Positions 1 through 5,738 of a stretch of 22,264 nucleotides of DNA are shown here, in pieces; the stretch's first letter is position 1; every line of letters begins with the position of its first letter. Source of the DNA: GCA-016699975 sp964420045 (GTDB lineage: Bacteria > Patescibacteriota > Minisyncoccia > Moranbacterales > UBA1568); assembly GCA_964420045.1 (NCBI GenBank), contig CAYQPQ010000017.1:1-22264 (forward strand), read 5' to 3'. Under the pieces are notes generated by a model that had not been told where the DNA came from, ran no database searches, and saw nothing but the letters and a program-made list of their open reading frames with translations. The position numbers and the translations under genes are program-made.

Positions 1-55
1 TTCGGGTATTCGTTGCTTGGAGTTAGTTCGGTTTCATGATGTGGGGTGTATAGTA

Positions 56-253
56 ATGCTACCTGGAATTGCTGGGTTCTTTGAATTCATCCTTCTTCTT
101 CCAATTTTGGCGATAGCGGTTTTTATTATGCTGTGTCCAATAATGACTGTCCAGAATAAAGCTCTTGCCATCATGCTGACTTCTTCGTTGATGGCTTTCT
201 TTTCCTGGCTGTTTCCTCTTATTCGTCGCCTTCTCGAGAGTCTTCTTTCTTAG
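56..253 (+). CDS. Small two-helix membrane protein, unknown function
   Basis: I do not recognise this 65-residue protein. It is mostly hydrophobic: one membrane segment at about residues 8-30 and a second at about 36-55, ending in a short basic tail (RRLLESLLS). The frame is open further upstream to a TTG at position 17, but the ATG at 56 gives a compact product that begins just before the first helix. No convincing Shine-Dalgarno site is visible. A hairpin followed by a T-rich run lies about 60 bases after the stop, so the gene may be the end of a unit that starts left of the window. Small size and simple composition mean it could also be a chance frame. Confidence 0.4.
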   Translation: MLPGIAGFFEFILLLPILAIAVFIMLCPIMTVQNKALAIMLTSSLMAFFSWLFPLIRRLLESLLS

Positions 254-310
254 TGAGAAAGGCATTGGTTTTTTTTGGGTACTTTGAGTGTTCAGTGTCT
301 TAGTAAAAGG

Positions 311-346
311 TGAGATATAAGAGAGTATCTCATCTTTTTCTTTTCT
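311..346 (+). terminator. Probable intrinsic terminator
   Basis: A 7-bp inverted repeat (TGAGATA at 311-317, TATCTCA at 326-332) with an 8-base loop is followed by a pyrimidine run with several T stretches. The stem is AT-rich and so only moderately stable. It separates the small membrane protein gene from the gene starting at 381. Confidence 0.5.
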
Positions 347-380
347 CGTATCCCTTCCATTGCGAGAATATTATGTGCAT

Positions 381-851
381 ATGAAATGGAAACTGCCACC
401 GAAGATAAAGGTGTATGAGGCGCTCGGGTGTGTTGCTGACGGGCGCATTGAGGTGGTTGGCGAGCATGAGGCGCGAGTGTATTCGTCGAGTCGAGGGAAG
501 TTCTGTGTTGTGAACTACGATGCTGATGCGCGAGCGATCATGGCAAATGACAATGGTTCGTATTGGCAAGGGTATCTCGGATATCCAGCGATTGCCCTTT
601 TGATGCGTATCGGTGCAGTGTCGTTCGACGCTCGGTATGCGGAAGCGCTGAAGGGTATTGCGTGGAAGGATATCAATACCACATTTAAGAATGACTTTGA
701 GAAAACGGCGGAGCATATTCATGGGATTCTCAAGACAAAAGGTTTGATCTTGGCAGATTTCTTTCGAGAAGTGGAAAGTATACTGGCTCAGATACAGAAA
801 CTTGACTTGTCGCTTTTGGGGAAGAAAGTGAAGCCACCGACAGGATACTGA
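381..851 (+). CDS. Conserved-looking hypothetical protein, 156 aa
   Basis: I do not recognise the family. The ATG at 381 gives 156 residues; the frame stays open to a TTG at 360. The protein is soluble in character, with no signal peptide or membrane segment. The first half has alternating short hydrophobic stretches that look like beta strands (GRIEVVGEHEARVYSSS, KFCVVNYD). The second half is rich in predicted helix (residues about 85-145), ending in a basic KKVKPP tail. Composition and codon use match the neighbours, which supports a real gene. A good terminator follows about 110 bases after the stop. There is no contextual hint of function. Confidence 0.7.
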   Translation: MKWKLPPKIKVYEALGCVADGRIEVVGEHEARVYSSSRGKFCVVNYDADARAIMANDNGSYWQGYLGYPAIALLMRIGAVSFDARYAEALKGIAWKDINTTFKNDFEKTAEHIHGILKTKGLILADFFREVESILAQIQKLDLSLLGKKVKPPTGY

Positions 852-853
852 GA

Positions 854-949
854 ATGTTTTTGGCTCTTGCGGAACATTTGAACCAGCGATTTACGCTTTT
901 CAAATCGCGTCATATCCGGATGTCCGGGATAAGCGGGAGTGGTCAATAA
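854..949 (+). CDS. Possible 31-aa small ORF before the terminator
   Basis: An ATG two bases after the preceding stop opens a 31-codon frame ending in TAA, just before the terminator at 959. AGGA at 842-845 is placed 8 bases upstream of the ATG, which would suit translational coupling. The peptide (starting MFLALAEHLNQRF) shows no motif. It may be chance; without homologues it is only a candidate. Confidence 0.2.
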   Translation: MFLALAEHLNQRFTLFKSRHIRMSGISGSGQ

Positions 950-958
950 AGTGAATAT

Positions 959-988
959 GAGAGCCTGACCAGCTCTCTTTGTTTTTTT
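959..988 (+). terminator. Intrinsic terminator
   Basis: GAGAGC (959-964) pairs with GCTCTC (972-977) around a 7-base loop, followed at once by TTTGTTTTTTT. This is a classic rho-independent terminator for the 381-851 gene. Confidence 0.8.
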
Positions 989-1056
989 CAGGAACCGTAT
1001 TTTCGGCGTGGTATTTTTGGAGTATATTTGAGGGGAGGGGGATAACTCGTATATGT

Positions 1057-1344
1057 ATGCTTATGATGGGTGGGTATTTTGGGGATGGTATGGGATGGTT
1101 CGGGTTTGGCTTCGGCTGGATCGCGACGATTCTCTTTTGGGGATTTGTGATATGGGGGATTCTTGCGGTGGTGCACGCGCTGACCGGGCGAGGGTCGTGC
1201 CGAGGGTATTGTGGCGGTCCTTCTTACCATGGCGGCGAGAATGTGCATGAGGGAAATCGCGCACTGGATATCTTGAAAGAGCGGTACGCTAAGGGAGAGA
1301 TATCTAAAGAGGATTTTGATCGAATGAAGGAGGATGTTCAGTAA
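1057..1344 (+). CDS. Small membrane protein with C-terminal SHOCT domain
   Basis: From the ATG at 1057 this is a 95-residue protein. A Gly/Phe/Trp-rich start leads into one membrane helix (about residues 20-43), then a Gly/Cys/His linker (GSCRGYCGG). The C-terminus, starting ALDILKERYAKGEIS, is a textbook SHOCT (short C-terminal) motif, found in many small membrane proteins of unknown role and thought to mediate oligomerisation. The start is uncertain: a G-rich Shine-Dalgarno-like run at 1031-1041 is 15 bases upstream, and the frame is open to a TTG at 979, inside the preceding terminator's T-run. The next gene starts at or just after its stop, so the two are probably one operon. Confidence 0.75.
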   Translation: MLMMGGYFGDGMGWFGFGFGWIATILFWGFVIWGILAVVHALTGRGSCRGYCGGPSYHGGENVHEGNRALDILKERYAKGEISKEDFDRMKEDVQ

Positions 1345-1354
1345 TTTTCTTCCT

Positions 1355-1648
1355 ATGTCTTTTTCATATATCGTGAGAAACTTCCTCGTGCTCTTGTTGG
1401 GAGCGATCGAGTTTTTCTTGGGGATGCATTTTGTTTTGAGACTTTTTGGGGCGAATACCGAGGCGCCATTTGTGCAGTTTATCTCTGAAACGAGTGCGCC
1501 ACTTCTCGCGCCCTTTGTCGATGTGTTCCGCAGCGGGCATGTGGTTGGGTTTGTGTTTGATTTTTCGACGCTCCTTGCGCTCTTTGTCTATGTATTCATC
1601 GGGTATCTCTTGATTGAACTGATGCAGTATCTTGATCGCCCTCATTAG
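1355..1648 (+). CDS. YggT-family membrane protein
   Basis: This 97-residue protein has the YggT/Ycf19 layout. One hydrophobic helix at about residues 8-29 ends in the family-like FVLRLFGAN. A stretch with conserved Pro/Phe (SAPLLAPFVDVFR) follows, then a second helix pair at about 55-85. YggT proteins are integral membrane proteins with reported roles near division sites or in osmotic responses; the exact role here is unknown. An alternative ATG at 1334 overlaps the previous stop but directly abuts the AAGGAGG at 1327-1333, leaving no spacer; the ATG at 1355 fits the family better but is 21 bases from it. Either way it is coupled to the SHOCT gene. Confidence 0.75.
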   Translation: MSFSYIVRNFLVLLLGAIEFFLGMHFVLRLFGANTEAPFVQFISETSAPLLAPFVDVFRSGHVVGFVFDFSTLLALFVYVFIGYLLIELMQYLDRPH

Positions 1649-1707
1649 GAGTGAGACGCTTTCGGGGTCTGTTGTGTAGGGATTGACAATCTTTGAAGAG
1701 GTTCTTT

Positions 1708-1736
1708 CCGGATGTGATATCCGGATGTGATATACT
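1708..1736 (+). promoter_or_regulatory. Extended -10 promoter in a 13-bp tandem duplication
   Basis: CCGGATGTGATAT occurs twice back to back (1708-1720 and 1721-1733). The second copy creates TGA-TATACT (1728-1736), an extended -10 element. A TTGACA at 1683-1688 is too distant (42 bases) to be its -35. Transcription would begin near 1743 and read the gene at 1807. Confidence 0.5.
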
Positions 1737-1740
1737 GGTG

Positions 1741-1769
1741 GTGTCTCCTGTCGAAGAGACACGTCTTTT
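1741..1769 (+). promoter_or_regulatory. 5'-leader hairpin with T-run (attenuator or terminator)
   Basis: GTGTCTC (1741-1747) pairs with GAGACAC (1756-1762) across an 8-base loop, followed by GTCTTTTTGTT. It could terminate read-through from the yggT unit. If the promoter just upstream is used, it would lie at the very 5' end of the surface-protein mRNA, where it could stabilise the end or attenuate. Confidence 0.5.
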
Positions 1770-1806
1770 TGTTAAAACAGTAAGAAATAATAAATAGAAA
1801 TGTCTT

Positions 1807-3987
1807 ATGGATGAAGTTTCCTATGGACAAGGTGGGAGCACGACCTCCGGAGGAGGTGCAATGTCTCGGTTCTTCCGATTTCTCTCGGCACCGGAACATC
1901 GCATGACTGTGTTTACCATCGTGTTCCTCGCAGTGGCGCTCGTGGCGCTTGTGTGGTTTATCGTTGCAAAGACATCGGGGGAGGTGGCGGACTTGCATTT
2001 GTCTCCATCGTCGACCTCGGCGACGGTCGGGACGCCGTTCAATGTTGATATGAGTGTTGATACGCATAACAACAATGTTGTTGCTGTGAAGGCGGTGGTG
2101 CAATACAATCCGGCAAACTTTTCGCTCTTGACGGTCGATACCTCCACATCGGCATTTTCTACGGGAAATACCTGCGTGTACAACAGCAAGCCGTGCGAGA
2201 TTATCGTGCAAGATGCGGCGAATGGCAAGGCAACGATTACGCTTGCGAAACCAACGCCGGGCGTGAACACGGCCTCGGGAAAGATTGCTACATTACAGTT
2301 TCGTGCGCTTCAGCCGGTTGTTCCCTCTTCGGCGAATATTACGATTCAATACATTGCCTACGGAAACTATACCGATTCGGATGTTATCTTTGACGATAAA
2401 CTGGGAACGGATATTCTCAACAGCGTGACAAATACTACGGTGACCGCGTCTTTGGAAGTACCTTCCGGACTGGCGGCGCCGACGAAGACGGCAACAACCG
2501 TCGGTCTCACCTGGACGGCAGCCTCGGCAAACTCAACGATTGTGAGCTACAAAATTTATCGGAACGGAACGCAGGTTGGAACGAGTTCTACGCCGTCCTA
2601 TACGGACACGGGGCTTACCTCGCTTACCGCGTATGCGTATCGGGTGAGTGGCGTGAATGGGAGCGGAGTCGAATCGGCTCAGTCGAGTCAGGTTTCGGCG
2701 ACAACGCTTGCTGATACGACGGCGCCCTCTGTTCCGGATGGTCTTACGGCGACAGCAAATGGAATGGATAAGGTGGATCTTTCCTGGACGGCATCGACGG
2801 ATGATGTTGGCGTTACCGGATATCGAGTTTATCGCTGTACCGGTGCGAGTTGCTCGAATTATACTCAGATAGGGACGCCGAGTGGGACTACCTATGGTGA
2901 TACCGGATTGACGGCCGAGACAACGTATCGATATCGCATTGCAGCGGTTGATGCGGCGGGAAATGCTTCGGCACAAGGTACACCGGTTTCGGCGACGACC
3001 GGACAGGATACGGCAGCACCGACAACGCCAACGGGAGTGTCTGCAACAGCGGTATCTATTTCGCAAATTAATCTCTCATGGACAGCGTCGACAGACAACA
3101 TTGCCGTGACCGGGTACAAGGTGTATCGCTGTACTGGCGCGAGTTGTTCGAACTATGCTCAGGTGGGAACGCCGACCGGGACTACATACAATGATACGGG
3201 CTTGACGGTGAGTACAACCTATCGGTATCAGGTGACCGCGCTTGACGCAAAGGGGAATGAATCCGCTCGATCGACAACGGTGTCTGCGGCTACCAACTCT
3301 GATACCACCGCTCCTTCTGTTCCGACCGGACTTTCCGGAACGGCAACGTCCATGACAACGATTGACCTTTCTTGGACGGCTTCAACGGACAATGTTGGTG
3401 TGGCGGGGTATCGAGTGTTTCGTGATGGAACGCAGGTGGGGACGACATCGGCAACGACGTATTCGGATACGGGTCTGACGAAATCAACAACGTATGCGTA
3501 CACGGTTCTTGCCTATGACGCGGCTGGAAATCCGTCGGCACAAACCGCTCCCGTTTCAGTAAAGACGCAGAGTGATACTGCAGCTCCTTCTGTTCCGACC
3601 GGACTTACCGCAACGGCGACATCTATGACAACAGTCGATCTTGCTTGGACGGCATCGACAGATAATATTGCGGTCACGGGATACAAGGTATTCCGCAACG
3701 GAACGCAGATTGCGGATGTGACGACTGGCACGAGCTATTCCGATAGCGGTCTTACGCAGAATACAAGCTACTCGTACACGGTGCTCGCCTATGACGCCGA
3801 TGGAAACTCGTCGGCGCAAACGAGCGGGGTTTCTGTGACGACGTTTGCTAAGACGTATTCCATATCGGATTTCACCGCCCTGGTTTCCGTCTGGCTCCAG
3901 AGCGTGACGGATAACCCATCCGATGTGAATAATGATGGAGTGGTAAACACGCGAGACATTGGTATCATGATGAGCAGCTGGCAGTAA
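1807..3987 (+). CDS. Membrane-anchored cohesin / five-FN3 / dockerin-like surface protein
   Basis: The 726-residue protein has a 33-residue Gly/Ser-rich cytoplasmic start and a membrane helix at about 34-54. A cohesin-like beta domain follows (about 62-215, with VDTHNNNVVAVKAVVQYNP resembling the family's early strands). Then come five fibronectin type III domains (about 218-300, 305-398, 402-496, 500-587, 591-680), most with the LSWTASTDN and TTY-Y-V-A-DAAGN signatures. The C-terminus (688-726) holds one dockerin type I/EF-hand calcium loop, DVNNDGVVNTRD. The helix acts as an uncleaved anchor, so the rest is extracellular. FN3 domains 2 and 3 share a Cys pair (YRCTGASCSNY) absent from the other three. 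Only one dockerin half is clear. It is probably an adhesion or cell-contact protein. Domain calls are strong; function is inferred. Confidence 0.9.
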   Translation: MDEVSYGQGGSTTSGGGAMSRFFRFLSAPEHRMTVFTIVFLAVALVALVWFIVAKTSGEVADLHLSPSSTSATVGTPFNVDMSVDTHNNNVVAVKAVVQYNPANFSLLTVDTSTSAFSTGNTCVYNSKPCEIIVQDAANGKATITLAKPTPGVNTASGKIATLQFRALQPVVPSSANITIQYIAYGNYTDSDVIFDDKLGTDILNSVTNTTVTASLEVPSGLAAPTKTATTVGLTWTAASANSTIVSYKIYRNGTQVGTSSTPSYTDTGLTSLTAYAYRVSGVNGSGVESAQSSQVSATTLADTTAPSVPDGLTATANGMDKVDLSWTASTDDVGVTGYRVYRCTGASCSNYTQIGTPSGTTYGDTGLTAETTYRYRIAAVDAAGNASAQGTPVSATTGQDTAAPTTPTGVSATAVSISQINLSWTASTDNIAVTGYKVYRCTGASCSNYAQVGTPTGTTYNDTGLTVSTTYRYQVTALDAKGNESARSTTVSAATNSDTTAPSVPTGLSGTATSMTTIDLSWTASTDNVGVAGYRVFRDGTQVGTTSATTYSDTGLTKSTTYAYTVLAYDAAGNPSAQTAPVSVKTQSDTAAPSVPTGLTATATSMTTVDLAWTASTDNIAVTGYKVFRNGTQIADVTTGTSYSDSGLTQNTSYSYTVLAYDADGNSSAQTSGVSVTTFAKTYSISDFTALVSVWLQSVTDNPSDVNNDGVVNTRDIGIMMSSWQ

Positions 3988-4019
3988 GTGCTGACTCATC
4001 AGAGGATATCGAAGTCGAC

Positions 4020-4056
4020 AAACCCTTCTCGGATTTTTCGAGAAGGGTTTTGTTAT
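4020..4056 (+). terminator. Intrinsic terminator of the surface-protein gene
   Basis: AACCCTTCTCG (4021-4031) and CGAGAAGGGTT (4039-4049) form a perfect 11-bp stem with a 7-base loop, followed by TTGTT. It is strong and well placed 33 bases after the stop. Confidence 0.9.
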
Positions 4057-4123
4057 GGACACTTTTCTTTTGAAGAAAGAAAGGAGGGGTATCTCGTCTG
4101 TTTTTGGCGTGTATTCGAGCTAT

Positions 4124-4164
4124 TTGACACATAGTCTCCATATACATATACTTGTATATGTATA
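4124..4164 (+). promoter_or_regulatory. lexA promoter with palindromic operator over the -10 box
   Basis: TTGACA (4124-4129) and TATACT (4147-4152) are spaced 17 bases apart, close to the sigma-70 consensus. A perfect dyad, TATACATATAC (4141-4151) and GTATATGTATA (4154-4164) around a central TT, covers the -10 box and the expected start site. Repressor binding there would block RNA polymerase, so autoregulation by the LexA-type gene just downstream is the natural reading. Confidence 0.8.
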
Positions 4165-4182
4165 ATAAGTAAACAAAAGAGT

Positions 4183-4833
4183 ATGAATATACTGACGCCG
4201 AAGCAGAAAATAGTTTTGCAAGCTATTCGGCAGTTCTTCTCCGAGCGAGGGAAGATGCCGACAGTTCGAGAGCTTCAAGAAGAGTCCGGACGTCGGGGGC
4301 TTCGCCTGAAGAGTTTGCGAAGTTTCTTTGTGTATCTCAATGAGCTTGAAGATAAGGGCTATATTGAGCGCACTCATGAAGATCGCGGTATCAAACTCAA
4401 GGAGCTTACGGGGAATATGTTTGTGAATATTCCCATACTTGGAACGGCGAATGCGGGCATGGCGCTTTCGTTTGCGGATGAATACGTCGAGGGATATCTC
4501 AAGGTGTCTCGCAAGATTGTGAAGAGCAGCAAAAATGTCTTTGCAGTACAGATATCGGGAACGAGCATGAACAGGGCGGAGATAGAAGGGAAGACGATTG
4601 AGGACGGAGATTTTGTTTTGGTAAATGGAGACACAAAGGAATATAAGACGGGAGATCGGGTTTTGGTGGTTATTGACGGCTTGGCAACCGTAAAGACGTT
4701 CCGTACGGTTGATGGCAAGAATATCGTACTTCTTCCCGAATCGACCGACCCGCAGCACAAAGCGATATTTCTCACCGAAGATGACAACTTTGTCTTGAAT
4801 GGGAAAGTAATTGATGTCCTAAAACTCAACTGA
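4183..4833 (+). CDS. lexA: LexA-type self-cleaving repressor
   Basis: This 216-residue protein has the LexA layout. An N-terminal winged helix-turn-helix spans about 1-73 (LTPKQKIVLQAIRQFF, then MPTVRELQEESG). A hinge leads to the S24-type peptidase domain (about 82-216). The self-cleavage bond is Ala91-Gly92 (NAGMAL). The catalytic serine is Ser128 in SGTSMN, followed by the family's EDGDFVLV, and the general-base lysine is Lys171 in ATVKTF. RecA-stimulated self-cleavage after DNA damage is the known behaviour of the family. The recognition region (about 40-60) differs from E. coli and Bacillus LexA, matching the different operator here. The ATG at 4183 has no clear Shine-Dalgarno site. It is probably autoregulated through the palindrome upstream. 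Another S24-type repressor is possible, but the cleavage site, Ser and Lys all fit LexA. Confidence 0.92.
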   Translation: MNILTPKQKIVLQAIRQFFSERGKMPTVRELQEESGRRGLRLKSLRSFFVYLNELEDKGYIERTHEDRGIKLKELTGNMFVNIPILGTANAGMALSFADEYVEGYLKVSRKIVKSSKNVFAVQISGTSMNRAEIEGKTIEDGDFVLVNGDTKEYKTGDRVLVVIDGLATVKTFRTVDGKNIVLLPESTDPQHKAIFLTEDDNFVLNGKVIDVLKLN

Positions 4834-4904
4834 TCTTGTTGGGGAATTTTCTTTTGTGATCTGTTGCGTGCGTCATTTGATTCAAGTACGTTCTTAAAAA
4901 AGGA

Positions 4905-4920
4905 TGGTATACTTGTATAT
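4905..4920 (+). promoter_or_regulatory. Second LexA-type operator on an extended -10 promoter
   Basis: TGG-TATACT (4905-4913) is an extended -10 box. It lies in TATAC-TT-GTATA (4908-4919), a perfect 12-bp dyad identical to the core of the lexA operator; 13 bases (TATACTTGTATAT) are shared. The -10 box has the same position within both dyads. No good -35 is visible. Initiation 6-8 bases downstream of the box falls at the ATG at 4921. Confidence 0.7.
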
Positions 4921-5241
4921 ATGATGCGCATCGTGATTTCTTTTGAGTTGGGACAGAAAGTGTCGAGTACGCTCTCGATTCTGCTTATTCTCCTCCTGAG
5001 TGTGCTTGTGGCACTCCTGACGCTTCGTGCCGCACGTGATATTATCGATATGGCACAAACATCGCCAGTATTTCGTATTGAGAACCGTGCGCAGGATGTA
5101 TTGGATGCGGCTGATTTACAGTCGTCAGTCATGGGTGGTTGCGCTAGAGATGCGAAGGTGTGTTCGGATGGATCGGTAGTCGGGCGAATTGAGCCGCTTT
5201 GTGATTTTGCTCCGTGTCCCGGTCAGAATCCTGCGAAATGA
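4921..5241 (+). CDS. Small membrane protein with four-Cys tail, candidate LexA target
   Basis: From the ATG at 4921 this is 106 residues: a short amphipathic start, one membrane helix at about 17-36 (STLSILLILLLSVLVALLTL), a linker, and a C-terminal module with four cysteines (74, 81, 94, 99). The module reads C-ARDAKV-C-SDGSVVGR, then LCDFAPCPG. I have seen closely similar cysteine modules in small secreted or membrane proteins of candidate-phylum bacteria, but its function is unknown to me. The tail is probably outside the cell. The gene is probably leaderless, since the start site falls at the ATG. Its operator matches that of lexA. By analogy with LexA-controlled membrane division inhibitors (YneA, SidA, DivS) it may arrest division after damage; that is inference only. 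Confidence 0.75.
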   Translation: MMRIVISFELGQKVSSTLSILLILLLSVLVALLTLRAARDIIDMAQTSPVFRIENRAQDVLDAADLQSSVMGGCARDAKVCSDGSVVGRIEPLCDFAPCPGQNPAK

Positions 5242-5278
5242 GTTCGTATCAGTAGTTTGTAGGAATTTTTGGGAATAT

Positions 5279-5312
5279 ATAAAGAGCCCGCTAGAAGAGT
5301 GGGCTCTTTTCC
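5279..5312. terminator. Bidirectional terminator between convergent genes
   Basis: AAAGAGCCC (5281-5289) pairs with GGGCTCTTT (5301-5309). The rightward reading ends in TTTT; the leftward reading ends in TTTATAT. It can therefore serve both the rightward 4921 gene and the leftward 5334-5540 gene. Confidence 0.85.
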
Positions 5313-5333
5313 TTCTTGTTTTCTCTTGTCACG

Positions 5334-5540
5334 TTAGAGAGGGCACATTCTGTGATGTTCCGACTCGTTCCCGTGAATCAGTTGATGCATTCCTCGTACG
5401 AAACAGGGCATTCGCCAGAGGATACACAGATCTACAATTTCACCTGGAGGCGTTTCGACGATTGATCCGATGCCGGTTCTTTCCAAGAAAGTTCCATAAC
5501 TGGTAAGAGTGGCTAATCTGCCGGGACTGCTCGTATCCAT
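5334..5540 (-). CDS. Leftward small orphan protein, 68 aa
   Basis: I do not recognise this protein, but its expression signals are the best in the window. On the minus strand there is a consensus promoter (5653-5625), an AAGGAG Shine-Dalgarno at 5553-5548, a 7-base spacer, an ATG at 5540, and a terminator right after the stop. The 68 residues contain three cysteines and several histidines toward the C-terminus (HQLIHGNESEHHRMCPL), with no signal peptide or membrane helix. A Cys/His role in metal binding is possible but not shown. It is the only well-supported leftward gene here. A structured small RNA was considered; I saw no RNase P, tmRNA or SRP landmarks. Confidence 0.65.
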   Translation of the reverse strand: MDTSSPGRLATLTSYGTFLERTGIGSIVETPPGEIVDLCILWRMPCFVRGMHQLIHGNESEHHRMCPL

Positions 5541-5624
5541 CACTATTCTCCTTTTCTTCTTTGAGTTCTGGTATTTTCTTGCTTAACTGGACATTGATCG
5601 ATTATTTCTTGTTCCAGTGGTCGT

Positions 5625-5653
5625 ATTATACACCGGTGTTAGAATTGTGTCAA
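5625..5653 (-). promoter_or_regulatory. Consensus sigma-70 promoter, leftward
   Basis: Read on the minus strand, TTGACA (5653-5648) and TATAAT (5630-5625) are both perfect consensus and are separated by exactly 17 bases. The start would be near 5618, giving a leader of about 78 bases before the ATG at 5540. Confidence 0.85.
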
Positions 5654-5738
5654 TAATATTTGTCAAATTTAGCGGCTTCTTTCTCGGGGTGTTATTTTGA
5701 CGAATTGGAGGGATGGGGTAGTATGGGGGTCTATGGTG

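Noticed and set aside
2533..3066. Leftward Arg/Cys-rich frame opposite the FN3 domains
   Set aside because: It is a by-product of repeated FN3 codons read in reverse; no expression signals.
2650..3850. Tandem DNA similarity that might suggest a repeat array
   Set aside because: The period of about 270-290 bases matches FN3 domains in one open frame, so it is protein repeat structure and not CRISPR or satellite DNA.
5189..5506. Rightward 105-aa frame after the small Cys protein
   Set aside because: It starts inside the preceding gene in another frame, runs through the terminator at 5281-5309, and opposes the better supported leftward gene.
5281..5618. Leftward transcript as RNase P RNA, tmRNA or SRP RNA
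   Set aside because: The length would suit, but I could not find the conserved landmarks (for example a GAGGAAAGUC-like core or a tRNA-like end), and a coding frame with a good Shine-Dalgarno site is present.
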